Below, one piece after another: positions 1-9,100 of a stretch of 64,000 bases of DNA. A model generated the notes under the pieces. That model was given only the letters and a program-made list of their open reading frames with translations, did no database searches and had not been told where the DNA came from. Each line of letters opens with the position of its first letter. Position 1 is the first letter of the stretch. The DNA is from UBA1858 sp965262455 (GTDB lineage: Bacteria; Pseudomonadota; Gammaproteobacteria; UBA4575). The DNA lies in the NCBI GenBank assembly GCA_965262455.1, contig CBDHFH010000008.1, positions 620,001 to 684,000 on the forward strand, written 5' to 3'. The translations under genes were made by a program, and so were the position numbers.

Positions 1-76
1 TTCTAGAGTGGTTAATTGATTTAATTGATTAGAAGTAAAGACTTCAAAATCAGTTTTATAATGAGAGTAAGACGCT

Positions 77-646
77 ATGCAAGGATGCATTACAAAAAGG
101 GTCTCTAATGGCACTACATTAATCAATGTTATGATTGTAGTGGCAATACTCTCTATTGTCTCATTTATATCTATCCCATCTTTTTCATCTAGTCAGAAAT
201 ATAAATTAGATTTAGCTATTCAGGAGATAGTGCTTGCGCTTCGCTTTGCACGAACTGAAGCCATGCGCACAGGCAGTGTTTATGGTATTGACATTGATCG
301 ATTAAGTCAGCAAGTCACTGTCTATAAGGCAGATTTAAGCATTAACCCTGTTGGTCAAGAATTTATCGTATATCACCCGATAAATAAAAATTTATATGAC
401 TATAACTTTGTATCTGATTTAAATTTATCAAATATCGTTTTTGATAATACTAATGATCCATTTGCATATACGGATTCGGTCATCCGAAAAACACTTTTAT
501 TTGACAGTAAAGGCATTCCATTTTGGATAGATGTTGCTGGTGGGACCTCTGTGCAACTGCAACAGGCCAGCGTCGATTTGAGTTACGGTCGCTATAGTCA
601 ATCCGTGCAGATACAGCCATATACTGGACGGATAATAGTTCAATGA
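77..646 (+). CDS. FimT/GspH-like minor (pseudo)pilin
   Basis: A 189-residue protein with a short basic leader ending in Gly, then a hydrophobic helix (residues about 13-36) and a beta-rich C-terminal domain, the layout of GspH/FimT minor pilins. The region just after the helix (residues 40-70, with AIQEIVLALRFARTEAMRTG) is the characteristic FimT/GspH segment. The prepilin peptidase site is atypical: after Gly the sequence is TTLINVMIVV, so the usual Phe+1 is Thr and the conserved Glu+5 is Asn. It is the first of four coupled genes; its stop overlaps the next ATG. It should insert in the inner membrane and join a type IV pilus or pseudopilus tip complex. Family assignment is firm; which machine it serves is not. 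Confidence 0.8.
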   Translation: MQGCITKRVSNGTTLINVMIVVAILSIVSFISIPSFSSSQKYKLDLAIQEIVLALRFARTEAMRTGSVYGIDIDRLSQQVTVYKADLSINPVGQEFIVYHPINKNLYDYNFVSDLNLSNIVFDNTNDPFAYTDSVIRKTLLFDSKGIPFWIDVAGGTSVQLQQASVDLSYGRYSQSVQIQPYTGRIIVQ

Positions 647-1065
647 ACAAATTAAGTGCTAATGATGGATTTTCTTATACGGAAATTCTTGTCAGTATCG
701 TGTTAATTTCTATTGCTTTAATCCCTACAATAGAATCCATTCAGATTGCCCATACGGGATCTTCAGTTTATCAATCTCTGTCTACCCAACACTATCATTT
801 ATCGTCAAAGATAGAAGAGGTGTTAGCCCAACCTTATTCTTCGCTAGAGTCTGCGGCTATCTTAGCAGGAGCACCAAATATCCCAACAAGTTATTCAGAT
901 TCCGCTGGTGAAAATAATAGACGATTAGTCTTTCTCTCTTTATATGATGGTGATAATGAAGACTCAGATGATGATCCATTTACAGGGACAGATGCAGGAC
1001 TACTTTGGGTGCGTGTTTCTATAGAAGGAACATCAAAGCAATTTGAAACACTCATCGGGCGCTAG
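643..1065 (+). CDS. PilV/GspI-like minor (pseudo)pilin
   Basis: A 140-residue prepilin-like protein. The leader ends NDG, cleaved before FSYTEILVSIVLI, keeping both Phe+1 and Glu+5 expected by prepilin peptidase and for pilin assembly. The helix is followed by a short C-terminal domain with an acidic stretch near residues 103-115. The ATG overlaps the stop of the preceding FimT-like gene (ATGA), so the two are translationally coupled. By position and size it is the PilV/GspI member of a four-protein minor pilin set. The function is inferred from family: part of a tip or priming complex in the inner membrane and periplasm. Confidence 0.75.
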   Translation: MNKLSANDGFSYTEILVSIVLISIALIPTIESIQIAHTGSSVYQSLSTQHYHLSSKIEEVLAQPYSSLESAAILAGAPNIPTSYSDSAGENNRRLVFLSLYDGDNEDSDDDPFTGTDAGLLWVRVSIEGTSKQFETLIGR

Positions 1066-1075
1066 GCTACGACGT

Positions 1076-2059
1076 ATGAATACTCATATTCATCAATCTG
1101 GATTGTCATTAATTGAAATGCTTATTTCTACAGCGATTGCTGCAGTATTGCTTGTTGCTATGAATGGTATTTTGGAAAACACTTTGCAAGCTAACCAAGT
1201 CACTCAAAGTCGTAATAATACAATTCAGACAGCACATTATGCGATGCAGCGAATGATAAATTCACTAGCAACGACTCGACAAGTACTCGTACCGTTAAAT
1301 GATAAGCCATCGACAGATCTCGTTGAAAATATTCGGGAAGAAACGGTACCTGGGTCGTCTCCTCCTACTGGGAGTTCACGAGCGAGTGCAGTGCTTGCAG
1401 TCACTTTGCCAATGACATTTGATTTGGATGGTAATGGAGTTCCTGATGCAGATAACGATCAAGATGGTCGTGTTGATGAAGATCTTCCTTCCGATACCAC
1501 TAATGATGGTGAACCAGGACTTCGCGGCTTTGATGATGACGGCAATGGTGTCACTGATTTCTTTTTATCACCTGCGGGTGATGATGATGAAAGTAATCTA
1601 GCTACTCAAAGCGAAGATCCTATTAATGGATTAGATGATGATGGTGATGGTAATGTCGATGAAGACCCTGGTGAAGATATGAATGGAGATGGTCAACCAG
1701 GAATCTCCGGCGTTGATGATGATGGCGATGGCACTATTGATGAAGGTAATCCAGAAGATGATGACGAAGATGGAAACGATAATGAAGATTGGCTAGACCC
1801 TCTAGTCTATTACTTAGACAATGGTAACTTGATAGAGCGCATCGCTGTACCATGGGATGAAAATTCGAGTGGCAGTGTTGACGGGCGTGATTACATTGAA
1901 TCTGTCTTAGCAGAAAATGTCACCCATTTGCGATTTGAGAGAATAGCGAAAAACACAGGCGATCGCTCACAACGTGTCGACATACTACTCGAGTTAACGC
2001 CACCCAATGGTGAGCCATTCAGTATAACTACTCAGGTGCGAGTAGGGGGCGCACTATGA
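1076..2059 (+). CDS. PilW/GspJ-like minor (pseudo)pilin with acidic Ca-binding-like repeats
   Basis: The ATG at 1076 gives a short leader (MNTHIHQSG) and then LSLIEMLISTAIA, a normal class III signal with Glu+5; a TTG at 1043 would lengthen the leader and is less likely. The product is 327 residues. After the pilin helix the middle (about residues 115-250) is a run of Asp/Gly-rich units such as DLDGNGVPD, DNDQDGRVDED and DDDGDGNVDED, which resemble thrombospondin type-3 or EF-hand-like calcium loops. The C-terminal part (YYLDNGNLIERI onward) resembles the normal PilW end. The gene overlaps the next by ATGA. Calcium binding is inferred from the repeats, not shown. Confidence 0.75.
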   Translation: MNTHIHQSGLSLIEMLISTAIAAVLLVAMNGILENTLQANQVTQSRNNTIQTAHYAMQRMINSLATTRQVLVPLNDKPSTDLVENIREETVPGSSPPTGSSRASAVLAVTLPMTFDLDGNGVPDADNDQDGRVDEDLPSDTTNDGEPGLRGFDDDGNGVTDFFLSPAGDDDESNLATQSEDPINGLDDDGDGNVDEDPGEDMNGDGQPGISGVDDDGDGTIDEGNPEDDDEDGNDNEDWLDPLVYYLDNGNLIERIAVPWDENSSGSVDGRDYIESVLAENVTHLRFERIAKNTGDRSQRVDILLELTPPNGEPFSITTQVRVGGAL

Positions 2060-5000
2060 GTATTGAAAAATATTCATTGCAGTCCGGGGTCACTATGTTG
2101 CCCGTTGCTATTATTATTGCTGTGGTTGGTAGTATTGCTTACTTAATCAGTAACCAAACAACTTTCAATGTAAATTCTGTATCGGCATACTCAGAAGATA
2201 CTTATACAGATTATGTTGCACAAGCTGGATTACAACATGCGCTATGGACTGCTAATAAAAGTGGTTGTAGTAATTATGCGATGGTAGATACTGCTTTTGG
2301 TGCACATAGTTATAATGCAGTGTTTGCACCCACCGATGAGTCTCCGGTAAATATAACAGTGACAGGGACACTTGCTAATGGAAACACACGATCGATCACT
2401 CGAAATAACGTGCCTATCTATGATTACACCTCGCCCGCCACGATTATTTTACAGCCTGGCTCAGAAGGTAAGGATTCATTTATAGAGGGTCAAAGTAGTC
2501 ATACAGATCATAATAAAGAAAACGACAATCATTTAAGAATTAATTCTCAGTCCACTAAAGAAGACCGGATACTTATTCAATTTGATTTATCGACATTACC
2601 GTCTACAGCGATTATTGAATCCGCAAGTTTGGAACTTAATGTAAGTAACAATAAAGGGTTGGCAAGTACGATAGAAGTTTATCGAATAACGCGTGATTGG
2701 ACAGAGGATGGGGTCACTTGGGAATCCTATAATGGAACCAACGACTGGTCGACAGCAGGTGGTGATTATGATCCGCAACTTATCAATTCATTTTTGATTG
2801 ATTCTGTCGGGCCGAAAACGGTTGATCTATCTGTAATTACGCAGGCATGGGTCGATCAGTCGATCCCAAATTATGGAATCATTATGGTGAGTCCATCAAC
2901 TTCAACAAATAGTGAAAAGAAGATAGATAGTAGTGATAATCCTTCTACTGTCACGCGTCCAAAATTGACGATAAATTATTATTGTGAGTGTTCAACCATA
3001 TGTTCTGGTTTGTCGCCCGGCTATGAATTGTTATTTTCCACTGATGGCCCTGCAGAACTTGCTGGATTATCTTTTGATGATATTGATATTGTAAAATTTG
3101 ATGCTTCTACTTCTTCAGCATCTCTCGTATTTGAAGGAGCATCGACAAGCTTAGATCGAGATATTGATGCATTGCATGTCTTGCCTAACGGGAATATTGT
3201 CTTTTCCACCAAGGATGATGCTTCGCTTGCGGGACTGAATTTTTCTGATGATGATCTGGTTGAGTATGATCCGGTAGCTTTAACTGCTTCTATGTATTTT
3301 GATGGTAGCCTTCATTTTTCTAATGCTGATGAAGATATCATTTCAGTTCACATCCGCGAGAATGGAAATTTAATCCTCTCTACTGAAAATAATGCGCAAC
3401 TTGGGGGGCTATCATTTAGCGATAGAGATCTAATTGAATATAACCCAACGACTATGACTGCGAGTATATTCTTTGATGGAGACGCTACCTCACTTTCTCA
3501 AGATATTACGGGAGTGCATGTGTTGGAATCTGGTATGTTAGTGCTAGCTGTAAAGAATAATACTACGTTAGGTGGCATAGATATTTCTGAAGCGGATCTT
3601 ATTCAGTATGACATTGATAGTGATAGTGCAACTTTATACTTTGAAGGAAGTGGCTTATTTAGTGATGCTAATGAAAAAATAATTTCTGTGTTTGTTAAAG
3701 AACCTGTTATTGATGTAAACGAACTTCTAGGGCATTGGAAACTTGATGAGATAAGTGGAATCAATGCAGAAGATTCTGCAGGCGAATATGATGGCACCTT
3801 AAATAACGGGCCGGTATGGGAGCCGGGCGTATTTGAAGGTGGGTTATCGTTTGATGGTAACGATGACTATATTGACCTTAGTGTAATGAATCCGCAGTCA
3901 TATGACGACTTTACCATTACTTCATGGTATCGATCTGCTGAAAGCACTGTTAGTGATGATGAGTATATTTTTGTGCATGTTGATAGTTCAGATTATGCTT
4001 ATGGCTTTACATTTGGCCCGACAGATGATTCGGCAGGTAATGAAACGTTAAGGCTAGCAACCTACGCAAGTGAGGTATCTGACCGACATTACGGAACCAC
4101 CGACATCGTCGACCAACAATGGCATCATTTAGCCGCTGTAAGACAAGATGGCAGAATTAAACTCTATGTTGATGGCGTTGAAGAGTCTGATGCTGTAGAT
4201 GCACATGCTGGCTTAACGATTGCAGTGAATGGAGATGGACCTTTTATCGGTGACTATCCTGATGAGTCTGAACCAGTACATGGGACTGTAGACGATGTAA
4301 GATTTTATGGGCGAGCCTTAAGCTCTGAAGAGATTGCTGAACTCGCGCAAATACCGCTGCCCGACCCAGTAGCGCATTGGAAGTTTGATGATGGGACTGG
4401 ACTGACAGCCGTGGACTCATTAAGCGGTCACGATGGTGTGTTAGAAAATGGACCACAATGGACAACGGAAGGGCAAATAGATGGCGCATTAGACTTTGAT
4501 GGATTCAATGATCAAGTGATCGTACCTCATGATGAATCACTGGCATCATTTTCAGCGTTGACCATTTCTGCATGGATACAAAATCAGTCTACATTTTTTG
4601 GTAGTGCTCATCGGATCATTAGTAAAGAGTCTAATGGTCAGAATAATAATTTTTGGTTGGCTTTGTCAGGGCAGTATTTATATTTAGGTATTGGGGGCAG
4701 CTTTTTTACACCAAGTACTGTATTTTCGCCAGACCAATGGTACCACGTTGTGGCTACATTCGATGATGATGCAAATATGGTGCGTATTTTCGTCGATGGT
4801 GTTGAAGTGTATACACAATCGACGAGTGCAAGTTTGTCAACAAATACCGCAGATATAGTTATTGGTAGTAATTGGGAAAATAAAGCGTGGGATGGCTTGC
4901 TGGATGATGTGCGTCTATATGATCAGGCATTAACAAGTGAAGAGATAGCAGCTTTATATAATATGGGTGCAGGACAAGGGGAAAGTCCTCCACCTATACC

Positions 5001-5508
5001 AGGTTGTTCGGACACATTACGAGATGAGTTTAATGCGCGTGAATATGAGGGTAATGATGGATCAGTATCATGGTCAACGGATTGGCTAGAAGTGGGTGAG
5101 AGTGATGGACCGACATCAGGTGATGAGAGAGTTATTTCTGATTTAGGACATAGTTATGTGTTGCGTGTTCGAGATAATAATAATGGTGGAGAAGGAGTGC
5201 AGCGCGAAGGCGATTTATCTGCCTATACATCAGCAACACTTAACTTCGATTATAGTAGAAACTCATTAGATAACAGTAATGATTATGTCACTATTGATGT
5301 ATCAAATAATGGCGGAAGTACTTGGACAGAACTTACAAGATTACAAGGTCCAGGAACAGATTCATCATATTTTTCTATGAGTCACGACATAAGTAGTTTT
5401 ATCTCATCTAATACACGAATTCGTTTTTTAACCTCACCTACGATGGGAAATACTGATGAAGTGTATTTCGATAATGTCGAAATTTCAGTGAGTGGATGTG
5501 CAGAGTAA
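2056..5508 (+). CDS. Giant PilX/GspK-like pseudopilin with DNRLRE and two LamG-like domains
   Basis: A 1150-residue protein. Residues 1-45 look like a PilX/GspK prepilin: Gly at the cleavage site, then VTMLPVAIIIAVVG, without Glu+5 as is usual for the K/X subunit. Then, in order: a DNRLRE-type domain (about 130-305, with LIQFDLSTLP and DWTEDGVTWESY), four repeats of about 58 residues (about 315-550, each with a LxFST-DxAxLxGLxFSDxDL core), LamG/concanavalin-like domain 1 (from HWKLDE, about 559-765), LamG-like domain 2 (from HWKFDD, about 775-968) and a C-terminal beta domain (about 985-1150). It is the last gene of the coupled minor pilin set. No PilY1 gene follows. Likely role, inferred: a pilus-tip adhesin. 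Confidence 0.7.
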   Translation: MSIEKYSLQSGVTMLPVAIIIAVVGSIAYLISNQTTFNVNSVSAYSEDTYTDYVAQAGLQHALWTANKSGCSNYAMVDTAFGAHSYNAVFAPTDESPVNITVTGTLANGNTRSITRNNVPIYDYTSPATIILQPGSEGKDSFIEGQSSHTDHNKENDNHLRINSQSTKEDRILIQFDLSTLPSTAIIESASLELNVSNNKGLASTIEVYRITRDWTEDGVTWESYNGTNDWSTAGGDYDPQLINSFLIDSVGPKTVDLSVITQAWVDQSIPNYGIIMVSPSTSTNSEKKIDSSDNPSTVTRPKLTINYYCECSTICSGLSPGYELLFSTDGPAELAGLSFDDIDIVKFDASTSSASLVFEGASTSLDRDIDALHVLPNGNIVFSTKDDASLAGLNFSDDDLVEYDPVALTASMYFDGSLHFSNADEDIISVHIRENGNLILSTENNAQLGGLSFSDRDLIEYNPTTMTASIFFDGDATSLSQDITGVHVLESGMLVLAVKNNTTLGGIDISEADLIQYDIDSDSATLYFEGSGLFSDANEKIISVFVKEPVIDVNELLGHWKLDEISGINAEDSAGEYDGTLNNGPVWEPGVFEGGLSFDGNDDYIDLSVMNPQSYDDFTITSWYRSAESTVSDDEYIFVHVDSSDYAYGFTFGPTDDSAGNETLRLATYASEVSDRHYGTTDIVDQQWHHLAAVRQDGRIKLYVDGVEESDAVDAHAGLTIAVNGDGPFIGDYPDESEPVHGTVDDVRFYGRALSSEEIAELAQIPLPDPVAHWKFDDGTGLTAVDSLSGHDGVLENGPQWTTEGQIDGALDFDGFNDQVIVPHDESLASFSALTISAWIQNQSTFFGSAHRIISKESNGQNNNFWLALSGQYLYLGIGGSFFTPSTVFSPDQWYHVVATFDDDANMVRIFVDGVEVYTQSTSASLSTNTADIVIGSNWENKAWDGLLDDVRLYDQALTSEEIAALYNMGAGQGESPPPIPGCSDTLRDEFNAREYEGNDGSVSWSTDWLEVGESDGPTSGDERVISDLGHSYVLRVRDNNNGGEGVQREGDLSAYTSATLNFDYSRNSLDNSNDYVTIDVSNNGGSTWTELTRLQGPGTDSSYFSMSHDISSFISSNTRIRFLTSPTMGNTDEVYFDNVEISVSGCAE

Positions 5509-5535
5509 AAACTTATGTTCTAAATGTAAGAACAT
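5507..5535 (-). terminator. Rho-independent terminator of ssrA
   Basis: On the minus strand a 7-bp perfect stem (ATGTTCT / AGAACAT, 5529-5535 and 5515-5521, 7-nt loop) is followed by AAG and TTTTT, about 30 nt after the tmRNA 3' end. It overlaps the end of the converging pilin gene. The plus strand has no T-run after the stem, so it works for ssrA only. Confidence 0.65.
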
Positions 5536-5563
5536 GATGACTTTGTTCACTGCTTGATGAATT

Positions 5564-5923
5564 TGGTGGAGGCGGCGAGAATCGAACTCGCGTCCGCAAA
5601 TCCTTCACCGTCGGTACTACATGCTTAGAGCTGTCTTTAGTTTAATGTTTAAGGTCCGACAGGCAGGGCGTTTAAACACGAGTCTATGCTTTAAGTTTAG
5701 TGGCACCACTATAGACACGTTTCGCCACGATCTTGCTAAAGTGACGCCCGGTTCTTAACGCGCAAGCTCATTAAGGCAGACGGCTTTACAACTGGTTTTT
5801 AAGCAGCTAAAGCGTAGTTGTCGTCGTTTGCGACTATATGTTTGCAGAAATATTTAACGAGGTGTCTACATCCTCGGCATGCACCTAGGGTTTAGCAACC
5901 CACGTCGAAACCTGGTCGCCCCC
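5564..5923 (-). ncRNA. ssrA: tmRNA (transfer-messenger RNA)
   Basis: On the minus strand the 5' end GGGGGCGACCAGGTTTCGACG and the 3' end GTTCGATTCTCGCCGCCTCCACCA form the tRNA-like domain: GGGGGCG pairs with CGCCTCC (7 bp, one G-U), followed by A and an encoded CCA. The T-loop GTTCGATTC is intact. Inside lies the tag frame (5831 down to 5799), reading Ala-Asn-Asp-Asp-Asn-Tyr-Ala-Leu-Ala-Ala-stop. This RNA rescues stalled ribosomes with SmpB and marks the product for proteolysis. It is a one-piece, non-permuted tmRNA about 360 nt long. Identification rests on several independent features and is very secure. Confidence 0.97.
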
Positions 5924-5944
5924 AATACTTACAAATTAGACTTG

Positions 5945-5950
5945 ATTATA
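5945..5950 (-). promoter_or_regulatory. Candidate -10 box of ssrA
   Basis: A perfect TATAAT on the minus strand lies about 22 nt upstream of the mature tmRNA 5' end, consistent with a short leader removed by RNase P. I found no convincing -35 at 16-18 nt, so this is a tentative call. Confidence 0.4.
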
Positions 5951-6100
5951 GCGTAAGAGTTCGACAGAAGTTGGTTGTTATTCGCACTGATTATCGTGTA
6001 ATCACGACAAGATATTTATAATGTTTCACGTTTCAGAATCATATAAAATCAACGCTTAACTTCTTGTAAATTAAATTTCCTCCTAAGAGTTTCGGGCCTT

Positions 6101-9100
6101 ATGCTGATTCTTCGTGGTGGCCCAGCAGCCACGCCTTTCCGTATTAAGCAGCAGCTTTCATCGGTTCAAGCAATCTCTTCGCATATTGAATCTATAACGT
6201 CACACTGGATTTATTTTGTCGAAAAATCTGGTGTTTTGCCTTCCGAGCAAATTGGCATATTGCGTGAGCTGTTGTCCGTTGAAGCGGGTATATCTTCATC
6301 TTATAAATTAGATGAACAAGTTGTTGTAAGTCCACGTTTAGGTACAATTTCTCCATGGTCATCTAAAGCGACTGACATCATTGAGCACTGCGGCTTAGGT
6401 GCATCGGGGCGCATAGAGAGAGGCATTCTATTTACGCTCTCTGGCTGGCGTAAGTTAGATGAAAATGAGAAAAAAGATGTCTTGGATCTTCTACATGACC
6501 GCATGACTCAGAGCGTGTTAACAACTATTGCGCAAGCGTCACTGTTATTTGAACATAAGGAACCAGCACCTGTGAAGCGTCTGATGTCACTCCAAGACCT
6601 CGCGCAAGATATTCAACAATACAATGCTGAAATGGGTTTGGCGTTATCTGATGATGAAGTCGATTATCTAGCTAAACATTATTCTGCGCTTGAGCGATGT
6701 CCCTCGGATGTTGAGTTAATGATGTTTGCTCAAGCCAATTCAGAACACTGTCGGCATAAAATATTTAATGCTAATTGGATTATTGATGGCCAGGCTCAAG
6801 ATGAAACGTTGTTTAACATGATCCGCAGTACGCATAAAAATGCCCCTCATAACGTGCTTTCAGCTTATAAAGATAATTCTGCTGTGATTACGGGTCATGC
6901 TGGTGAGCGCTTCTACCCAGATGCGAGCACGACCTACCGCTATACGACTGAAGATATTCATATATTAATGAAGGTCGAAACACATAATCATCCCACTGCA
7001 ATTTCGCCTTTCCCCGGAGCAGCGACTGGGTCGGGCGGTGAAATCAGAGATGAAGGCGCTACCGGCAAAGGGGGTTATCCAAAAGCCGGTTTATGTGGAT
7101 TTTCTGTATCCAACCTCCAGATTCCAGGATTACACGAACCCTGGGAAACTAATTACGGCAAACCGGACCGCATTGTTTCTGCCTTAGACATAATGCTTGA
7201 AGGCCCCATTGGTGCCGCAGCGTTTAATAATGAATTTGGTCGCCCGAATATCCTGGGTTATTTCCGCACTTACGAACAACAAATCAATGGTGTCGTGCGC
7301 GGCTACCATAAGCCCATCATGATTGCTGGTGGAATGGGAAATATTCGTGCCGATGATGTCGAGAAGGACCATTTTCCAGCCGGCACGCCAATTATTGTAC
7401 TTGGTGGCCCGGCCATGTTAATTGGATTAGGTGGGGGGGCTGCCTCTTCAATGGCATCTGGCAGCAGTGACGAACGACTCGATTTTGCTTCCGTCCAGCG
7501 CGACAACCCTGAAATGGAGCGCCGCTGCCAAGAAGTAATTAATAGCTGCTGGGGAATGCAGCAGGATAATCCAATTATTTCTATCCACGATGTGGGCGCA
7601 GGAGGATTATCTAATGCATTGCCCGAGTTACTGCATGATTCTGAACGTGGTGGTGTTATTGAATTGCGCCAGGTACCCAATGCTGAACCGAGTATGTCAC
7701 CGATGGAAATATGGTGCAATGAGGCGCAAGAACGCTACGTGATCGCCGTAGAAGCCAGCAAATTAACTACATTTAAACAATTATGTGAGCGAGAACGTTG
7801 TCCGTATGCGATCGTTGGTGAGGCAACAGACACTCAAGACCTGATTGTTACTGATGCAAAATTTGGTCAAAATCCAATCGAAATCCCCATGGATGTGTTA
7901 CTTGGTAAGCCGCCGAAAACTTTGCGAGAAACTCAACGTAAACGCTCAGAAATAAAACGCGCGGATTATAGTCATATCGAAATTCATCAAGCCATCGAGT
8001 TAGTGTTAAGAAACCCGACTGTTGCATCGAAAAAATTTCTTGTGACCATTGCTGATCGCACTGTCACAGGATTAATTGCACGAGATCAGATGGTTGGGCC
8101 ATGGCAAGTCCCCGTGGCTGATGTCGCGGTCACTTCGAGTGGATTCAACACCAATACCGGCGAGGCGATGGCCATGGGAGAGCGAACTCCCATTGCTGTC
8201 AGCAATGGCCCAAGTTCAGCTCGAGTTGCACTTGGTGAGGCAATTACTAATCTGGCTGCAGCAGATGTTGAAAATATGCATGACATTAGGTTGTCAGCAA
8301 ATTGGATGGCCGCCGCTAATTATAGTAATGAAGACAGTGAGTTATTTGATACTGTTAAATCACTTTCTGATATATGTAAAGCGTTAAATATTGCCATTCC
8401 CGTCGGCAAGGATTCATTGTCGATGCACACTCAATGGCAGCAGAATGGTCAACAGAAACAGGTTGTTTCACCTGTTTCATTAATTATTTCTGCATTTGCA
8501 CCGGTAAGAGATGTACGACGCACATGGACACCTGAGATTCGATTAGATGAAGGAACGAGCTATATAGTATTTATCGACCTTGGTGCTAAACAAAATCGTC
8601 TTGGTGCCTCATGTTTAAGCCAAGTGTATAAGGTTCATGATGACCAATGCCCAGATTGTGATCAGCCGGAAATTTTAGATAAATTCTTCAGTTATATTAT
8701 AGAGTTAAAAGATAAAATTAATGTAATTTCTTACCATGATCGAAGTGATGGAGGGATACTAGCAACTCTTTGTGAAATGGCATTTGCTGGGCGTTGCGGG
8801 ATGAAAGTGCAGATCAACACACTCGGTGATGACCCGTTAGCAAGTTTATTTTCTGAAGAGCTTGGCGCAGTTTTACAAATTTCTGCTGACGAGCTTGCGA
8901 CGGCAACGTTATTGGCAGAAGAGTTCGGCTTGCAAGAGAATTTTCATATTCTTGGTGAGCCAACTGCAGATCAAGCAGTAATAATTTCACATAAAACAAG
9001 TGAGTTATTAAATAAATCTCGACAAGAACTTGAACTTATCTGGAGCCAGCCAAGCTATCATATTCAGTCGCTTCGCGATAATCCTGAATCAGCCAAGCAA

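Noticed and set aside
1419..1800. A DNA repeat array or CRISPR-like structure in the acidic region of the PilW-like gene.
   Set aside because: The repeated GATGATGATGG-type units follow from Asp/Gly codons and have irregular spacing; they are protein repeats.
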